This document shows, piece by piece, positions 1 through 7,796 of a stretch of DNA of 64,000 nucleotides. This DNA comes from Streptomyces uncialis. Its GTDB lineage: Bacteria > Actinomycetota > Actinomycetes > Streptomycetales > Streptomycetaceae. How positions within the stretch are numbered: the first letter of the stretch is position 1; each line of letters opens with the position of its first letter. The position numbers and the translations under genes were made by a program. The notes under the pieces were generated by a model that was not told the DNA's origin, did no database searches, and saw only the letters and a list, made by a program, of their open reading frames with translations. The stretch covers positions 1,302,001-1,366,000 of the forward strand of contig NZ_CP109583.1 of NCBI RefSeq assembly GCF_036250755.1. Reading direction: 5' to 3'.

Positions 1-36
1 CACCTGCTCACGCCCGGTGTGCATTCGAGTTACTAG
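1..36 (+). CDS. Possible C-terminal end of an upstream gene (partial)
   Basis: Frame 1 is open from the window edge to a TAG at 34-36 (last residues HLLTPGVHSSY), which leaves nine bases before the GTG of the condensation-domain gene. That spacing would suit an operon. Only eleven codons are visible, so the reading frame is a guess from position and no function can be given. Confidence 0.3.
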   Translation, partial: HLLTPGVHSSY

Positions 37-45
37 GGGACGGCC

Positions 46-1485
46 GTGGCTGAAACGATCCAGTGTGAAGTGGCCTTCACCGGCGGGCGGTTCGCCGCCG
101 GTCCGTCGACATGCGCGCAACGGCATATGTGGAATCTGATCCAGCAGCGGATGCCGGACTCCGCGTTCTACAACCAGATCCACTGGGCCGCTCTGCCGCC
201 CGGCGGCACGCTGTCCGATGTGCGCGAGGTGCTGGGCGAACTGGTCGGCCGCCATGAGTCGTTGCGTACGGTCTACCAGGTCGGCGGGGACGGCGGGCTG
301 CGCCAGCGGGTGATCCGGTCGGGGTCCTTCACGGTCGGGACCGTGAAGGCCGCCGACGAGGCGGATGTGTGGCGTGTCATCGACGCGTGGGGCGAGGACA
401 CCCGTCGCGTCGCGTTCGACCACGCCGTGGATCTGCCGTTCCGGGCCGCGATCGTGTGCCGGGACGGCGAACCGGTCCAGGTCGCCCTCTGTGTCTCCCA
501 TATGGCGGCGGACCTGATGGGGCTGCGGGTCCTCGAAGCGGAGATCGCACGGCTGTCGGCCGCCCGCGCGGAGGGCCGCGCCGCCGATCCGCCGCCCGAG
601 TTCCGGCAGCCCCTGGAACAGGCGGCGTTCGAGGGCTCCGAGCGGGGCCTGCGTCTGCTGGCACGTGCCGGTCGCTACTGGGACGAACAGCTGGCGGGGA
701 TGCCCGCGACGATGTTCCCCGGTGCGGCCGCGGTGCCGGAATCCGCTCTGCCGCCCTTCCACAGCGCTGTCCTGGAGTCACGGGCGGTCGCGCTGGCGCT
801 GCCGGTGCTCGCCGAGCGCTACCGGGCCGGCAGCTCGGCGGTGCTGCTCGCCGTGGTGTCGGTGCTCCTGGGGCGGCACGGCGGTCTTCGGCGGTGCGGG
901 CTGCGGCTCCTCGCGGCCAACCGCACCGAGGGAGTACTGCGCGGCACGGTGGCCAATCTGCATCAGGAGGTGCCCGTGACCGTCGACCTGAGCGGGGAGA
1001 CCGTCGCCGACGTGGTGCGCTCGGCGCGTGTCGCGGCGATGCGGGCGTACGCCAACGGTCTGTACGACCCCGACCAGGCCGAGCGTGTCGTCCAAGGGCA
1101 CGAACGCGCACGCGGCGAGCACATCGATCTGTCGTGCTGCTTCAACGACGCACGGGCCGTCCGGGAGGACCGGCCGGGGGCGAGTCCCGCGACACCGGCG
1201 GAGATCCGTGCGGCCATGGCCTTGAGCACGATCGAGGACGACGACCTCCACGAGGCGGAGCGCTTCTTCCTGGTGGTCCACGACGACGTGCCCGACCGCG
1301 TCCGGCTCGTCCTCGGCGCGCAGCCCCAGGTGCTGTCCCCGGACGACGTACGGGCCTTCCTCCTGGCCGTCGAACGGCTGCTCGTGTCCCTCGTCGCGGA
1401 CGAGATGTCGCTCGCGGACTGCGCCGCGGTCGCCGGGGCGGCCGTGGCGGACGACACCTGGCGCTCACCTCGTCTCCATGCGTAG
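46..1485 (+). CDS. Free-standing condensation-domain protein (NRPS C-domain superfamily)
   Basis: The 479-residue protein has the chloramphenicol-acetyltransferase-like fold pattern of NRPS condensation domains. The N-terminal part has the RHESLRT block (about residues 69-75) typical of C domains. The active-site HHxxxDG motif appears as SHMAADL (His152, Asp156): the catalytic second His and the Asp are kept, while the first His and the Gly are replaced. No adenylation or carrier domain is attached, so it would act on a carrier-bound or free partner in trans, forming an amide or ester bond. The GTG start at 46 follows GGGGA at 37-41. It overlaps the start region of the amidase gene and is followed by an ATP-grasp ligase, which supports a role in a small peptide-type pathway. 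The substrate is unknown, and it could instead be an acyltransferase of the same fold. Confidence 0.75.
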   Translation: MAETIQCEVAFTGGRFAAGPSTCAQRHMWNLIQQRMPDSAFYNQIHWAALPPGGTLSDVREVLGELVGRHESLRTVYQVGGDGGLRQRVIRSGSFTVGTVKAADEADVWRVIDAWGEDTRRVAFDHAVDLPFRAAIVCRDGEPVQVALCVSHMAADLMGLRVLEAEIARLSAARAEGRAADPPPEFRQPLEQAAFEGSERGLRLLARAGRYWDEQLAGMPATMFPGAAAVPESALPPFHSAVLESRAVALALPVLAERYRAGSSAVLLAVVSVLLGRHGGLRRCGLRLLAANRTEGVLRGTVANLHQEVPVTVDLSGETVADVVRSARVAAMRAYANGLYDPDQAERVVQGHERARGEHIDLSCCFNDARAVREDRPGASPATPAEIRAAMALSTIEDDDLHEAERFFLVVHDDVPDRVRLVLGAQPQVLSPDDVRAFLLAVERLLVSLVADEMSLADCAAVAGAAVADDTWRSPRLHA

Positions 1486-1582
1486 CGGGAGCCGGCCGGC
1501 TCCCCCTCGGGAGCCGTCGGGGGCGGACCGGCCGGTCCCAGGGCCCGGGGGCGGGGCCCCGACGACAAGAGGTGGTGGCGCG

Positions 1583-3067
1583 TTGGGCGTGGACGAGGAG
1601 CTGTGCTGGTGGCCGGCGGTCAGAGCCGCCAAGGCGATCGCCGCGCGGGAGGTCTCGGCGCGGGAGTACCTTGCGGCGCTCCTCGCCGCGGTCGAACGGC
1701 ACAACCCCGGGCTGGGGCTGGTCGTGACCCTGAGCGAGCAGGCGATGTCCGACGCGAAGGAGGCGGACGCGGCGACCGCGCGCGGTGATCTGCTGCCGCC
1801 CCTGCACGGTGTCCCCATGACGGTCAAGGACTGCTTCGCGACCGCCGGTCTGCGTACCACCGGCGGCGCCGCCGCGTTGTCCGGCCATGTGCCCGTCCGT
1901 GACGCCGACGCGGTGGCGGCGCTGCGCCGGGCGGGATGTGTCGTCTTCGGCAAGACGAATCTGCCAGAGTTCTCCGGCGATGTGCAGGCGTACAACGAGC
2001 TGTTCGGCACGGCGCGCAACCCATGGGGGACCGGCTTCTCCACGGGAGGTTCCTCAGGGGGGTCGGCGGGGGCGGTCGCCGCCGGGTTCACCCCGGTCGA
2101 GCTGGGCTCCGACGTCGCCGGTTCGATCCGTGTTCCCGCGTCGCACTGCGGTGTCTTCGGGCACAAACCGAGTTTCCGTACGGTGCCGACGTACGGGCAT
2201 GTCCCGCCGCTGCCGTTCGCCCATACGGTCCCCGATCTGACCGTCGTGGGTCCGCTCGCCCGTACCGCGGACGATCTGAGCGCCGTGTTCGACGCCGTCG
2301 CGGGGCCCGACTCCCATGACGCGCCCGCCTGGCGGCTCGAACTGCCGCCGGCCCGCCCGGTCAGGAGGGTGGCGGTCTGGTTCGACGACCCGTACTGCCC
2401 GGTGGACGCGGAGGTCCGCCGGGTGCTCGAAGACGTGGCGGACCGGTTGGCCGACACGGGTGCCGTGGTGGAGCGGGCCACCCCGAAGGGCATCCGGCTG
2501 GACGCGAGCGACCGGGTCTTCCGCGCGCTGCTCGCGCCGGTCGCGTTCGGCCGTTACTCGGTGCGCGACGCCGAGGGGATCGTCCGCGGCGAAGGGGTCC
2601 CGGGCGCGGATCTCGGTGCCGAGCACGTCGGGCAGACCCATCGGGCCTGGGCGGACGCCGATGCCGCCCGGGCCAGGATGCAGCTCCGCTGGGGGCGGTT
2701 CTTCGAGGAGTACGACGCGATCCTGCTTCCGGTGGCCCCGACCGCGGCGCAGCCGCACGACCACCGTCCCTTCGCCGAACGGGACATCCTGGTGAACGGC
2801 GGTCGCCGTCCCTACTGGGACCAGATCGTCTGGGCCGGGCTGACCGGTGTGTGCCATCTGCCCTCGACGGTGGTCCCCGCCGGGCGGACCGGCCGCGGAC
2901 TGCCGGTCGGTGTGGCGGTCGCCGGGCCGTATCTCGGTGACCGCACCACGCTCGCGCTCGCCAGGACCCTGGAACAGGCGCTGCCGCCCCTCGGCCGGCC
3001 CCCGGTCCTCGTACCCCTCTCGCGCAGTACGTCTGGGAAGGCGGAAGAGCATGCCCGAGACCATTGA
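1583..3067 (+). CDS. Amidase-signature family hydrolase
   Basis: This is a clear amidase-signature enzyme of about 494 residues. The Ser-cis-Ser-Lys triad is visible: Lys in PMTVKD (about residue 82), the GGSSGGSAGA loop (about 155-164) and the nucleophile Ser in GSDVAGSIRVPA (about 181). Family members hydrolyse or transfer amide bonds (amidases, GatA, fatty acid amide hydrolases). The frame is open back to 1478, but the first 35 codons are Pro/Gly-rich and overlap the previous gene. I prefer TTG 1583 or GTG 1589, which follow GAGGTGG at 1570-1576. The 3' end overlaps the ATP-grasp gene by 17 bases, so the two are probably translationally coupled. In this context it may trim or release a peptide or amide intermediate. 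That role is inference. Confidence 0.85.
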   Translation: MGVDEELCWWPAVRAAKAIAAREVSAREYLAALLAAVERHNPGLGLVVTLSEQAMSDAKEADAATARGDLLPPLHGVPMTVKDCFATAGLRTTGGAAALSGHVPVRDADAVAALRRAGCVVFGKTNLPEFSGDVQAYNELFGTARNPWGTGFSTGGSSGGSAGAVAAGFTPVELGSDVAGSIRVPASHCGVFGHKPSFRTVPTYGHVPPLPFAHTVPDLTVVGPLARTADDLSAVFDAVAGPDSHDAPAWRLELPPARPVRRVAVWFDDPYCPVDAEVRRVLEDVADRLADTGAVVERATPKGIRLDASDRVFRALLAPVAFGRYSVRDAEGIVRGEGVPGADLGAEHVGQTHRAWADADAARARMQLRWGRFFEEYDAILLPVAPTAAQPHDHRPFAERDILVNGGRRPYWDQIVWAGLTGVCHLPSTVVPAGRTGRGLPVGVAVAGPYLGDRTTLALARTLEQALPPLGRPPVLVPLSRSTSGKAEEHARDH

Positions 3068-4397
3068 CCTGGTCATCCCGAACATCGTCGAGTTCAATCT
3101 GAAACGCCCGCTCCTGGATCTCGACCCGGGGGTGGAACGCGACCTCCTGGAGCACGGTACGAACCTCGCCGACCAGTGCGTCTTCTGGAGCGACGAGAAC
3201 CGTGTGCTCGTGCTCCCGGCCGGCTACTCGCCGGAGTGGCTCGCCGATGTCCACGCCGGTCTCGGCGGCTCCGTTCCCCCGGTCGTCTCACCGGCGCCGA
3301 CCACCGGACGGCTGGTCCACGACCTCCTGGAGGACGACCGGGCACTCGCCGCGCTGTACGAGGCGACCAGCGGAGCGCGCGTGGTGCGGTTCGTGTCGTG
3401 GGGGGCGGCACCCGAGCTGTACGCGCTGGCCTCGGTGCTCCGCAGCCAGGGGCGGGAAGTCCTGCTGGACATCGCAGAATCCCGGCACTACTGGTCGTGC
3501 GAGTACCTGGAATCCAAGCTGAGCTGCACCGATCTCGCCACGCACATCCCGGGGTTCCGGGTGCCGCGGGGTATCTCGGTCGCCAGTTGGGACCAGCTCA
3601 AGGGCGCGGTCACGGCGATCGCGGGCGGCGGCGGGCGGGCCGTGGTGAAGAGCATGTACGGCGTCGGCGGCTACGGTTCCGCCCTCGCGCGGAGCGAGGG
3701 CGACGGGATGGCCCGCTTCTGGGAGACGATGAGACGCGAACCCTTCTTCGGCACCTTCCCGCTGACCGTGCAGGACTACGTCGAGCACGCGGCCGACTGT
3801 CCGGCGGTGGACATCCTCGTCGATGACGACGAGGAGCCGCGGCTGGAGTACAGCATGCTCGGCGTCGACGGACTGCGGTACCGCAGTCTGACCCTCGGCC
3901 CCGGTGTCCTCGAACCCGCTCTGGAGAAACGGCTCGCCGAGCTGAGCACCACCGTCCACGCGTTCGTCCGGTCCCTCGGGTACCGGGGCTGGTTCTCGCT
4001 CGACTGCCTGCTCGGTGCCGACGGAGAGCTCTACGTCACCGAGATCAACGCCCGCCGTACGGGTGCCATGCACGGGATCGCGCTCGCGGAGCGCTGGGCC
4101 GACGACAGCCCGGCCGTCTACAGCCATGACGCCCTGCCCCTGCGGCTCACCGGTATCGCCTCGTACACGGAACACATCCGCCCGGTGTTCGAGGAACTGT
4201 GGGCGAAGGGCGTCCGCGCCTATCCGACGACCGTCCGCGCGCTGGCCCGGCACCGGCCTTCGCTGGGCATCATCGTGTGCGCCGAGAGCGCGGCGGAGGC
4301 GGAGCGCGTCGGCAGCGAGGCGCACCGGGCCGTCAACGCCGCCATGGCCGAGGCCGGAGCCCCCTTCAGCAGGCCGACCGCGGGCAGCCGCTCGTAG
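3051..4397 (+). CDS. ATP-grasp ligase, probable peptide/amide-forming enzyme
   Basis: The 448-residue protein has an N-terminal pre-ATP-grasp region and a C-terminal ATP-grasp fold. Visible motifs are the nucleotide-binding VVKSMYGVGGYGSA stretch (about residues 200-213), the EYSMLGVDG strand and the metal-binding YVTEINARRTGAMHG motif (Glu/Asn/Arg, about 333-346). Such ligases activate a carboxylate as acyl phosphate and join it to an amine. The ATG at 3051 (MPETID) is preferred over the longer open frame because it has GGAAGGCGGAAGAG just upstream and lies 17 bases inside the end of the amidase gene. Together with the condensation-domain protein and amidase it suggests a small peptide product assembled partly without NRPS modules. 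The resemblance is to PGM1-like peptide ligases, but the partner substrate cannot be read from the sequence. Confidence 0.75.
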   Translation: MPETIDLVIPNIVEFNLKRPLLDLDPGVERDLLEHGTNLADQCVFWSDENRVLVLPAGYSPEWLADVHAGLGGSVPPVVSPAPTTGRLVHDLLEDDRALAALYEATSGARVVRFVSWGAAPELYALASVLRSQGREVLLDIAESRHYWSCEYLESKLSCTDLATHIPGFRVPRGISVASWDQLKGAVTAIAGGGGRAVVKSMYGVGGYGSALARSEGDGMARFWETMRREPFFGTFPLTVQDYVEHAADCPAVDILVDDDEEPRLEYSMLGVDGLRYRSLTLGPGVLEPALEKRLAELSTTVHAFVRSLGYRGWFSLDCLLGADGELYVTEINARRTGAMHGIALAERWADDSPAVYSHDALPLRLTGIASYTEHIRPVFEELWAKGVRAYPTTVRALARHRPSLGIIVCAESAAEAERVGSEAHRAVNAAMAEAGAPFSRPTAGSRS

Positions 4398-4435
4398 CGG
4401 CGGCGACCGGGGCGGCGCGGCTCGTGGTCGTCGCG

Positions 4436-4471
4436 GCTCGTGGGCTACGGGTCTCGTGGGCTACGGGTCTC
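4436..4471 (+). repeat. Two-copy direct repeat in the spacer after the ATP-grasp gene
   Basis: The motif CTCGTGGGCTACGGGT occurs twice in succession about 50 bases after the ATP-grasp stop codon. The 228-base spacer 4398-4625 holds nothing else I can interpret except the ribosome binding site of the next gene. Confidence 0.6.
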
Positions 4472-4625
4472 GCGTGGTCGAGGGGTCCCGGCCTGACGGC
4501 GGTGCCCCAGATCGTCGCGGGACGGGTTCCCTGACCCGGCGGCGTCGGCCGGGGTGTGGGAGGCGATCGGCCGGGTACCCGATCGTCTGTCACACGTTCG
4601 GAACGACGACGCAAAGGGAGCGATG

Positions 4626-5075
4626 ATGTCGAAGATCGAGGAATCCGTCGAGGTCGCCGTCCCGGTGAGCACGGCCTACAACCAGTGGACGCAGTTCGAG
4701 GAGTTCCCGCGATTCATGGACGCGGTGGAACGGATCGAGCAGCTCACGTCCACGCTGACGCACTGGGTCACCAAGGTGGACGGGGTGAGCCGGGAGTTCG
4801 ACGCGGAGATCACCGAGCAGCGGCCCGACGAGCGGGTCGCCTGGACCACGGTGGCGGGTGAGATCCGTCAGGCCGGGGTGGTCACCTTCCACCGGCTCGA
4901 CGACACCCGGACCAAGGTCATGCTCCAGCTCGACCACGATCCGCAGGGCATCACCGACACCGTCGGCGACAAGCTCGGCTTCGTCCGCCGCCAGGCCAAG
5001 GGCGATCTGAAGAACTTCAAGGAGTTCATCGAGGCGCGCGGCACCGAGACCGGCGCCTGGCGCGGCACCGCCTGA
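4626..5075 (+). CDS. SRPBCC (START-like) family protein
   Basis: This is a compact 149-residue protein with the cyclase/dehydrase-type SRPBCC pattern: IEESVEVAVPVSTAYNQWTQFEEFPRFM at the N-terminus, alternating beta strands and a long C-terminal helix (about residues 120-140, rich in Lys, Phe and Asn). The fold makes a hydrophobic cavity that binds small lipids or polyketides. Single-domain members of this subgroup are common in actinomycetes and are mostly uncharacterised. The second of two adjacent ATGs (4626) is chosen because AAGGGAG ends five bases before it; ATG 4623 is too close. It stands alone, facing the STAS gene across a strong hairpin. A polyketide cyclase role is unlikely without neighbouring PKS genes. 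Confidence 0.8.
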   Translation: MSKIEESVEVAVPVSTAYNQWTQFEEFPRFMDAVERIEQLTSTLTHWVTKVDGVSREFDAEITEQRPDERVAWTTVAGEIRQAGVVTFHRLDDTRTKVMLQLDHDPQGITDTVGDKLGFVRRQAKGDLKNFKEFIEARGTETGAWRGTA

Positions 5076-5124
5076 CCGCCTGACCCCGGCGGGGACACCG
5101 GTGAACGCCGCGTCCCCGCCCGGT

Positions 5125-5175
5125 CCTGAGGGCTCGGCCCGCCCCTTCCCCCGGGGGCGCGGCCGGGCCCTCAGG
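5125..5175. terminator. Long GC-rich hairpin between convergent genes
   Basis: A 15-base stem (5125-5139 with 5161-5175, one mismatch) encloses a second GCCCC/GGGGC stem. It lies between the convergent SRPBCC and STAS genes, so it could end transcription from both sides. There is no T-run, as is usual in this genus. Confidence 0.6.
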
Positions 5176-5255
5176 TGTGTGCCGTACGGGCGCGCGCCTC
5201 CCGGGGGCCGCCGTCCTGCGCCGTCCTCCGGTCGGCCTGCTCCGGCGGCCGTCCT

Positions 5256-5792
5256 TCAGTCGGCCTGGACCAGGGCGGCCACGAGGAGCGAACTGAGGAT
5301 GGTGCCACCGGCGACCGTGAGCATGGACATCCTCAGGACGCGTTCCCAGTAGCCGTGCAGCACCTCGCTCAGCCGGGCCCCGGCCGGGGCCGGGCCCCCG
5401 CGGATGCCGCAGTCGCCTCCTCCGGTGGCGGACAGCAGAGGGGAGCCCGTCAGCCGCATGAGCCGGTCGATGAGGGGCTGTCGGGTACCGCAGAGGGAGA
5501 AGGGCACGCCGGCCCGGGCCGCCGCTTCGGCCGCGCTCTCCAGGTGCCGCAGCCCGGCGCAGTCCATGAACCGCAGGGCGGTCAGGTCGACCCGGATACC
5601 CGCCGGACGGCAGGCCAGGTTGAGCTCGACCACGGTGTCGAACTCCGCACCCGATTCGAGGTCCAGTTCTCCCGACAGACGGATGGTGGCCCATTGCGCG
5701 TCCGCCGTCCGCCCCGGGGCGAATGTCGTCCGGTGCGCGAAGACCGGGCGCCGGATCACGCGTCCGCCCGGGTGCGGCGGGGACGGGTGCAC
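5256..5792 (-). CDS. STAS-domain protein, anti-sigma factor antagonist-like with altered phosphosite
   Basis: The 178-residue protein carries a STAS domain (about residues 33-120) with WATIRLSGELDLESG as the first strand and VDLTALRFMDCAGLRHL as the regulatory turn. In SpoIIAA/RsbV the turn is DSSGL and the second Ser is phosphorylated by the partner kinase; here it reads Asp77-Cys78-Ala79-Gly80, so the usual phosphoacceptor is missing. The last 30 residues are hydrophobic (SMLTVAGGTILSSLLVAAL) and may be an amphipathic or membrane helix, which is unusual for the family. The GTG at 5792 has no good ribosome binding site; a GTG near 5759 is an alternative. No anti-sigma kinase or sigma factor gene is adjacent, so the partner is unknown. 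Confidence 0.7.
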   Translation of the reverse strand: MHPSPPHPGGRVIRRPVFAHRTTFAPGRTADAQWATIRLSGELDLESGAEFDTVVELNLACRPAGIRVDLTALRFMDCAGLRHLESAAEAAARAGVPFSLCGTRQPLIDRLMRLTGSPLLSATGGGDCGIRGGPAPAGARLSEVLHGYWERVLRMSMLTVAGGTILSSLLVAALVQAD

Positions 5793-6174
5793 AGCGCGGC
5801 GCGGGGAGTTCTCATGGGGCCGGCTCCAGGCAGAACAGGGTCACGTTACGGGGGCAGGGTGAAGGGGAGCGCCTGTCGCGGTACGAGGGCTCGTCCGTTC
5901 ACCGGGCGGACCGTCCGGTCCGGCCCCGCAGGTGTGCCTGCTTTCCGAAGCACGTGTTCCGAATCTGCCCGGGTCCCACCCCGGCAAACCCATCCTCCCG
6001 TGGGTGCCCGGCGACCCCGCGGACGCCCTCGCACGCATCTCGGCCCGCTCCGCGCGCGTTTGGGTCGGGACGTTCCGGCCCATGCTTGGGAAACGGGGGA
6101 TTACCGTGGCAGGCTGCGCACTGGCCTCCGGCCGCGATGAAGAGTTGTCTTGCGTCCCGTGGAGCGACCGAGCT
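5793..6174. other. Intergenic region between STAS and ANTAR-GAF genes
   Basis: This 382-base divergent spacer must hold the promoters of both neighbours. The ANTAR-GAF reading frame stays open through its right half from 5932, but this part lacks recognisable protein features. I see no convincing -35/-10 pair. Confidence 0.4.
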
Positions 6175-7209
6175 ATGCATATGGAAATGCGGGAGAGCCC
6201 GCACAATCACCCCGCTGTTCCCGGTGTACCCGGTGTACCCGCAGTTGCCGCTGTTCCCGGTGTTGCCGCTGTTCCCGCGGATGAACAGCGGGATCAGCGG
6301 GACGGGACCGTTCAGCCCGCAGAGTCGGACGCCGGGTCACGGAACCGTCTGCTGGCCCGCGACGCGATATCGGCGGCGCAGGACGTCCTGCTGGAGCGTT
6401 ACCGTCTCGCCTCCGCGCAGACGGCGTTCGACCTGCTGCGGGAGACCTCGCAGCGCCTCAACATCAAGATGCATACCCTCGCCGACGCGGTGGTGCGCGT
6501 GCCCGGCCCCGGTCCCGGGGCGGATCTGTGGTTCCCCGGCCGGGGCCGGAGCGCCCCGCCGCCTCTGCCGCTGCTGGGGATCGACCAGGATCGTCCCGTG
6601 CGGCTGCCCGAGGTGCTGAAGGCCGCGATGCGGCGGGTCCTGGACGTCACGGAGACGGACATGGGCAATGTCCAGCTGGCGGCCGGGAACGGCGTCCTCA
6701 GACTGGAGAGGCACACCGGTCTGGACCGGCAGTTCACCGACTTCTTCGCCTTCGTCGGCAGTCCGAACTCGGCGACGTCCTGCGGGTACGCGGCGGAGCA
6801 GCGGCGGCAGGTCACCGTCCGCGATGTGAGCACCGCGGACCTGTTCGACGAGGAATCGCGGCGGGTCATCCTGCGGGCCGGGAGCCGCGCCTGTCACAGC
6901 GTCCCGCTGGTCGACCCCCATGGGGTCCCGCTGGGCATGATCTCCTCCCATCACGAGCGTCCGCTGAACGATTTCAGCGCGGCGCGCATCGGTGCCTTGC
7001 GGGAGACGGGTACGGCGGTGGGCCGGTGGCTGTCCTGGTACCGGCGCACCACCGTTCTGGACGCGCTGGAGGACCTGCACAGGAGAGCGAGCGGTGCGGC
7101 CTCCGCCGGGCCGCCGTCATCGGCGTCCTCCGGGGCCGCCCCGGGACCGGCGGCGGAGGACTCCGCCCGGCGCCGGACGGACGGCCGGACGGACGGCGTG
7201 CGGCCGTAG
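6175..7209 (+). CDS. ANTAR-GAF domain regulator (putative RNA-binding antiterminator)
   Basis: The 344-residue protein has a low-complexity Val-Pro-Ala-Gly N-terminus (about residues 14-34), then an ANTAR-type three-helix domain (about 58-108; AAQDVLLERYRLASAQTAFDLL is diagnostic), then a GAF sensor domain (about 140-290; SATSCGYAAEQRRQVTVRDV and ACHSVPLVD are typical). ANTAR domains bind paired RNA hairpins and prevent termination. GAF domains bind small ligands or sense redox state. Here the ANTAR domain precedes the GAF domain, the reverse of the common GAF-ANTAR order. Three in-frame ATGs lie at 6175, 6181 and 6187; 6175 has GGAG eleven bases upstream. The frame is open from 5932, so a longer form cannot be excluded. 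It ends facing a small acidic-protein gene across a hairpin. Confidence 0.75.
   Translation: MHMEMRESPHNHPAVPGVPGVPAVAAVPGVAAVPADEQRDQRDGTVQPAESDAGSRNRLLARDAISAAQDVLLERYRLASAQTAFDLLRETSQRLNIKMHTLADAVVRVPGPGPGADLWFPGRGRSAPPPLPLLGIDQDRPVRLPEVLKAAMRRVLDVTETDMGNVQLAAGNGVLRLERHTGLDRQFTDFFAFVGSPNSATSCGYAAEQRRQVTVRDVSTADLFDEESRRVILRAGSRACHSVPLVDPHGVPLGMISSHHERPLNDFSAARIGALRETGTAVGRWLSWYRRTTVLDALEDLHRRASGAASAGPPSSASSGAAPGPAAEDSARRRTDGRTDGVRP
6209..6280 (+). repeat. Short tandem repeat encoding Val-Pro-Gly/Ala runs
   Basis: Imperfect 9- to 12-base units based on GTTCCCGGTGTACCC encode PAVPGVPGVPAVAAVPGVAAVP at the N-terminus of the ANTAR-GAF protein. The length is likely variable between strains. Confidence 0.6.
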
Positions 7210-7222
7210 CGTCCGGCGCTGT

Positions 7223-7245
7223 GCCGCCCGCCGGGCGCGGGCGGC
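7223..7245. terminator. Hairpin between convergent genes
   Basis: GCCGCCCG (7223-7230) pairs perfectly with CGGGCGGC (7238-7245) around a seven-base loop. It lies between the converging ANTAR-GAF and acidic-protein genes. Confidence 0.5.
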
Positions 7246-7256
7246 GGTCCGGCGGG

Positions 7257-7526
7257 TCAGCCCGTCGGTTCGTCGGGAACGGGGTGCTCGGGGTGGACGC
7301 GGCCGTCCCGGGGGTCGTCCTCGGGTTCCGGGCCGGTTGCGTCGGTGCCGGGGGGGTCCTCGTCCTGCTCCGGTCCGTCGGGGGCGATGATCGCCAGCGG
7401 GTCGTCGTCGTGGTCGCCGTCCGCCTGCTGGTCCTCGGGGTCGCGGGGCAGCGGCACCTTCGGCTTGTCGCCCTCCGCCCGGTCGCTCGGCTCTTCCCGG
7501 TCGCTCGTCCGTTCCTGGTCGCTCAT
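7257..7526 (-). CDS. Small acidic hypothetical protein
   Basis: The 89-residue protein is rich in Asp, Glu and Pro, has no hydrophobic segment and no recognisable domain, and is probably intrinsically disordered (MSDQERTSDREEPSDRAEG start). The frame is open to 7664, but the ATG at 7526 is chosen because AGGAAGG lies about eight bases upstream of it. Similar small acidic proteins are common in streptomycetes and have no known role. Confidence 0.6.
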   Translation of the reverse strand: MSDQERTSDREEPSDRAEGDKPKVPLPRDPEDQQADGDHDDDPLAIIAPDGPEQDEDPPGTDATGPEPEDDPRDGRVHPEHPVPDEPTG

Positions 7527-7707
7527 GCGTGGGTCACCTTCCTGTGGCCCGGCCGACGGGCACCGCCGTGCCGATATGTACGGCGTCCCGGCCCCTGCGG
7601 GCGGGACCGGTCCCGAACGGCCGTTCTCCGTTCCGCCCCGCCTGCCCCGCTCCCCCTCGGCCATGCCTTCCGGTCCGGGTCGTTCCGGGGTGGCGGGTCA
7701 CGTGACC

Positions 7708-7764
7708 GGGCCGCGGGCCGCCGTCCGGGCCGCGGGCCGCCGTCCGGGCCGCGGGCCGCCGTCC
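7708..7764 (+). repeat. Three-copy 19-bp tandem repeat
   Basis: The unit GGGCCGCGGGCCGCCGTCC is present three times without a mismatch, immediately upstream of the AraC-family gene. The repeat lies within the upstream regulatory region of that gene. Confidence 0.8.
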
Positions 7765-7784
7765 GGCCGGGGCGGGAGCCGTCC

Positions 7785-7790
7785 TAGGGT
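7785..7790 (+). promoter_or_regulatory. Probable leaderless -10 element for the AraC gene
   Basis: TAGGGT ends six bases before ATG 7797, placing the likely transcript start at or next to the start codon. No clear -35 is visible, and no ribosome binding site precedes the ATG. Confidence 0.45.
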
Positions 7791-7796
7791 GTGGGG

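Noticed and set aside
5932-6174. N-terminal extension of the ANTAR-GAF protein
   Set aside because: The extra 81 residues have no domain features, and ATG 6175 has a usable ribosome binding site. The extension cannot be fully excluded.
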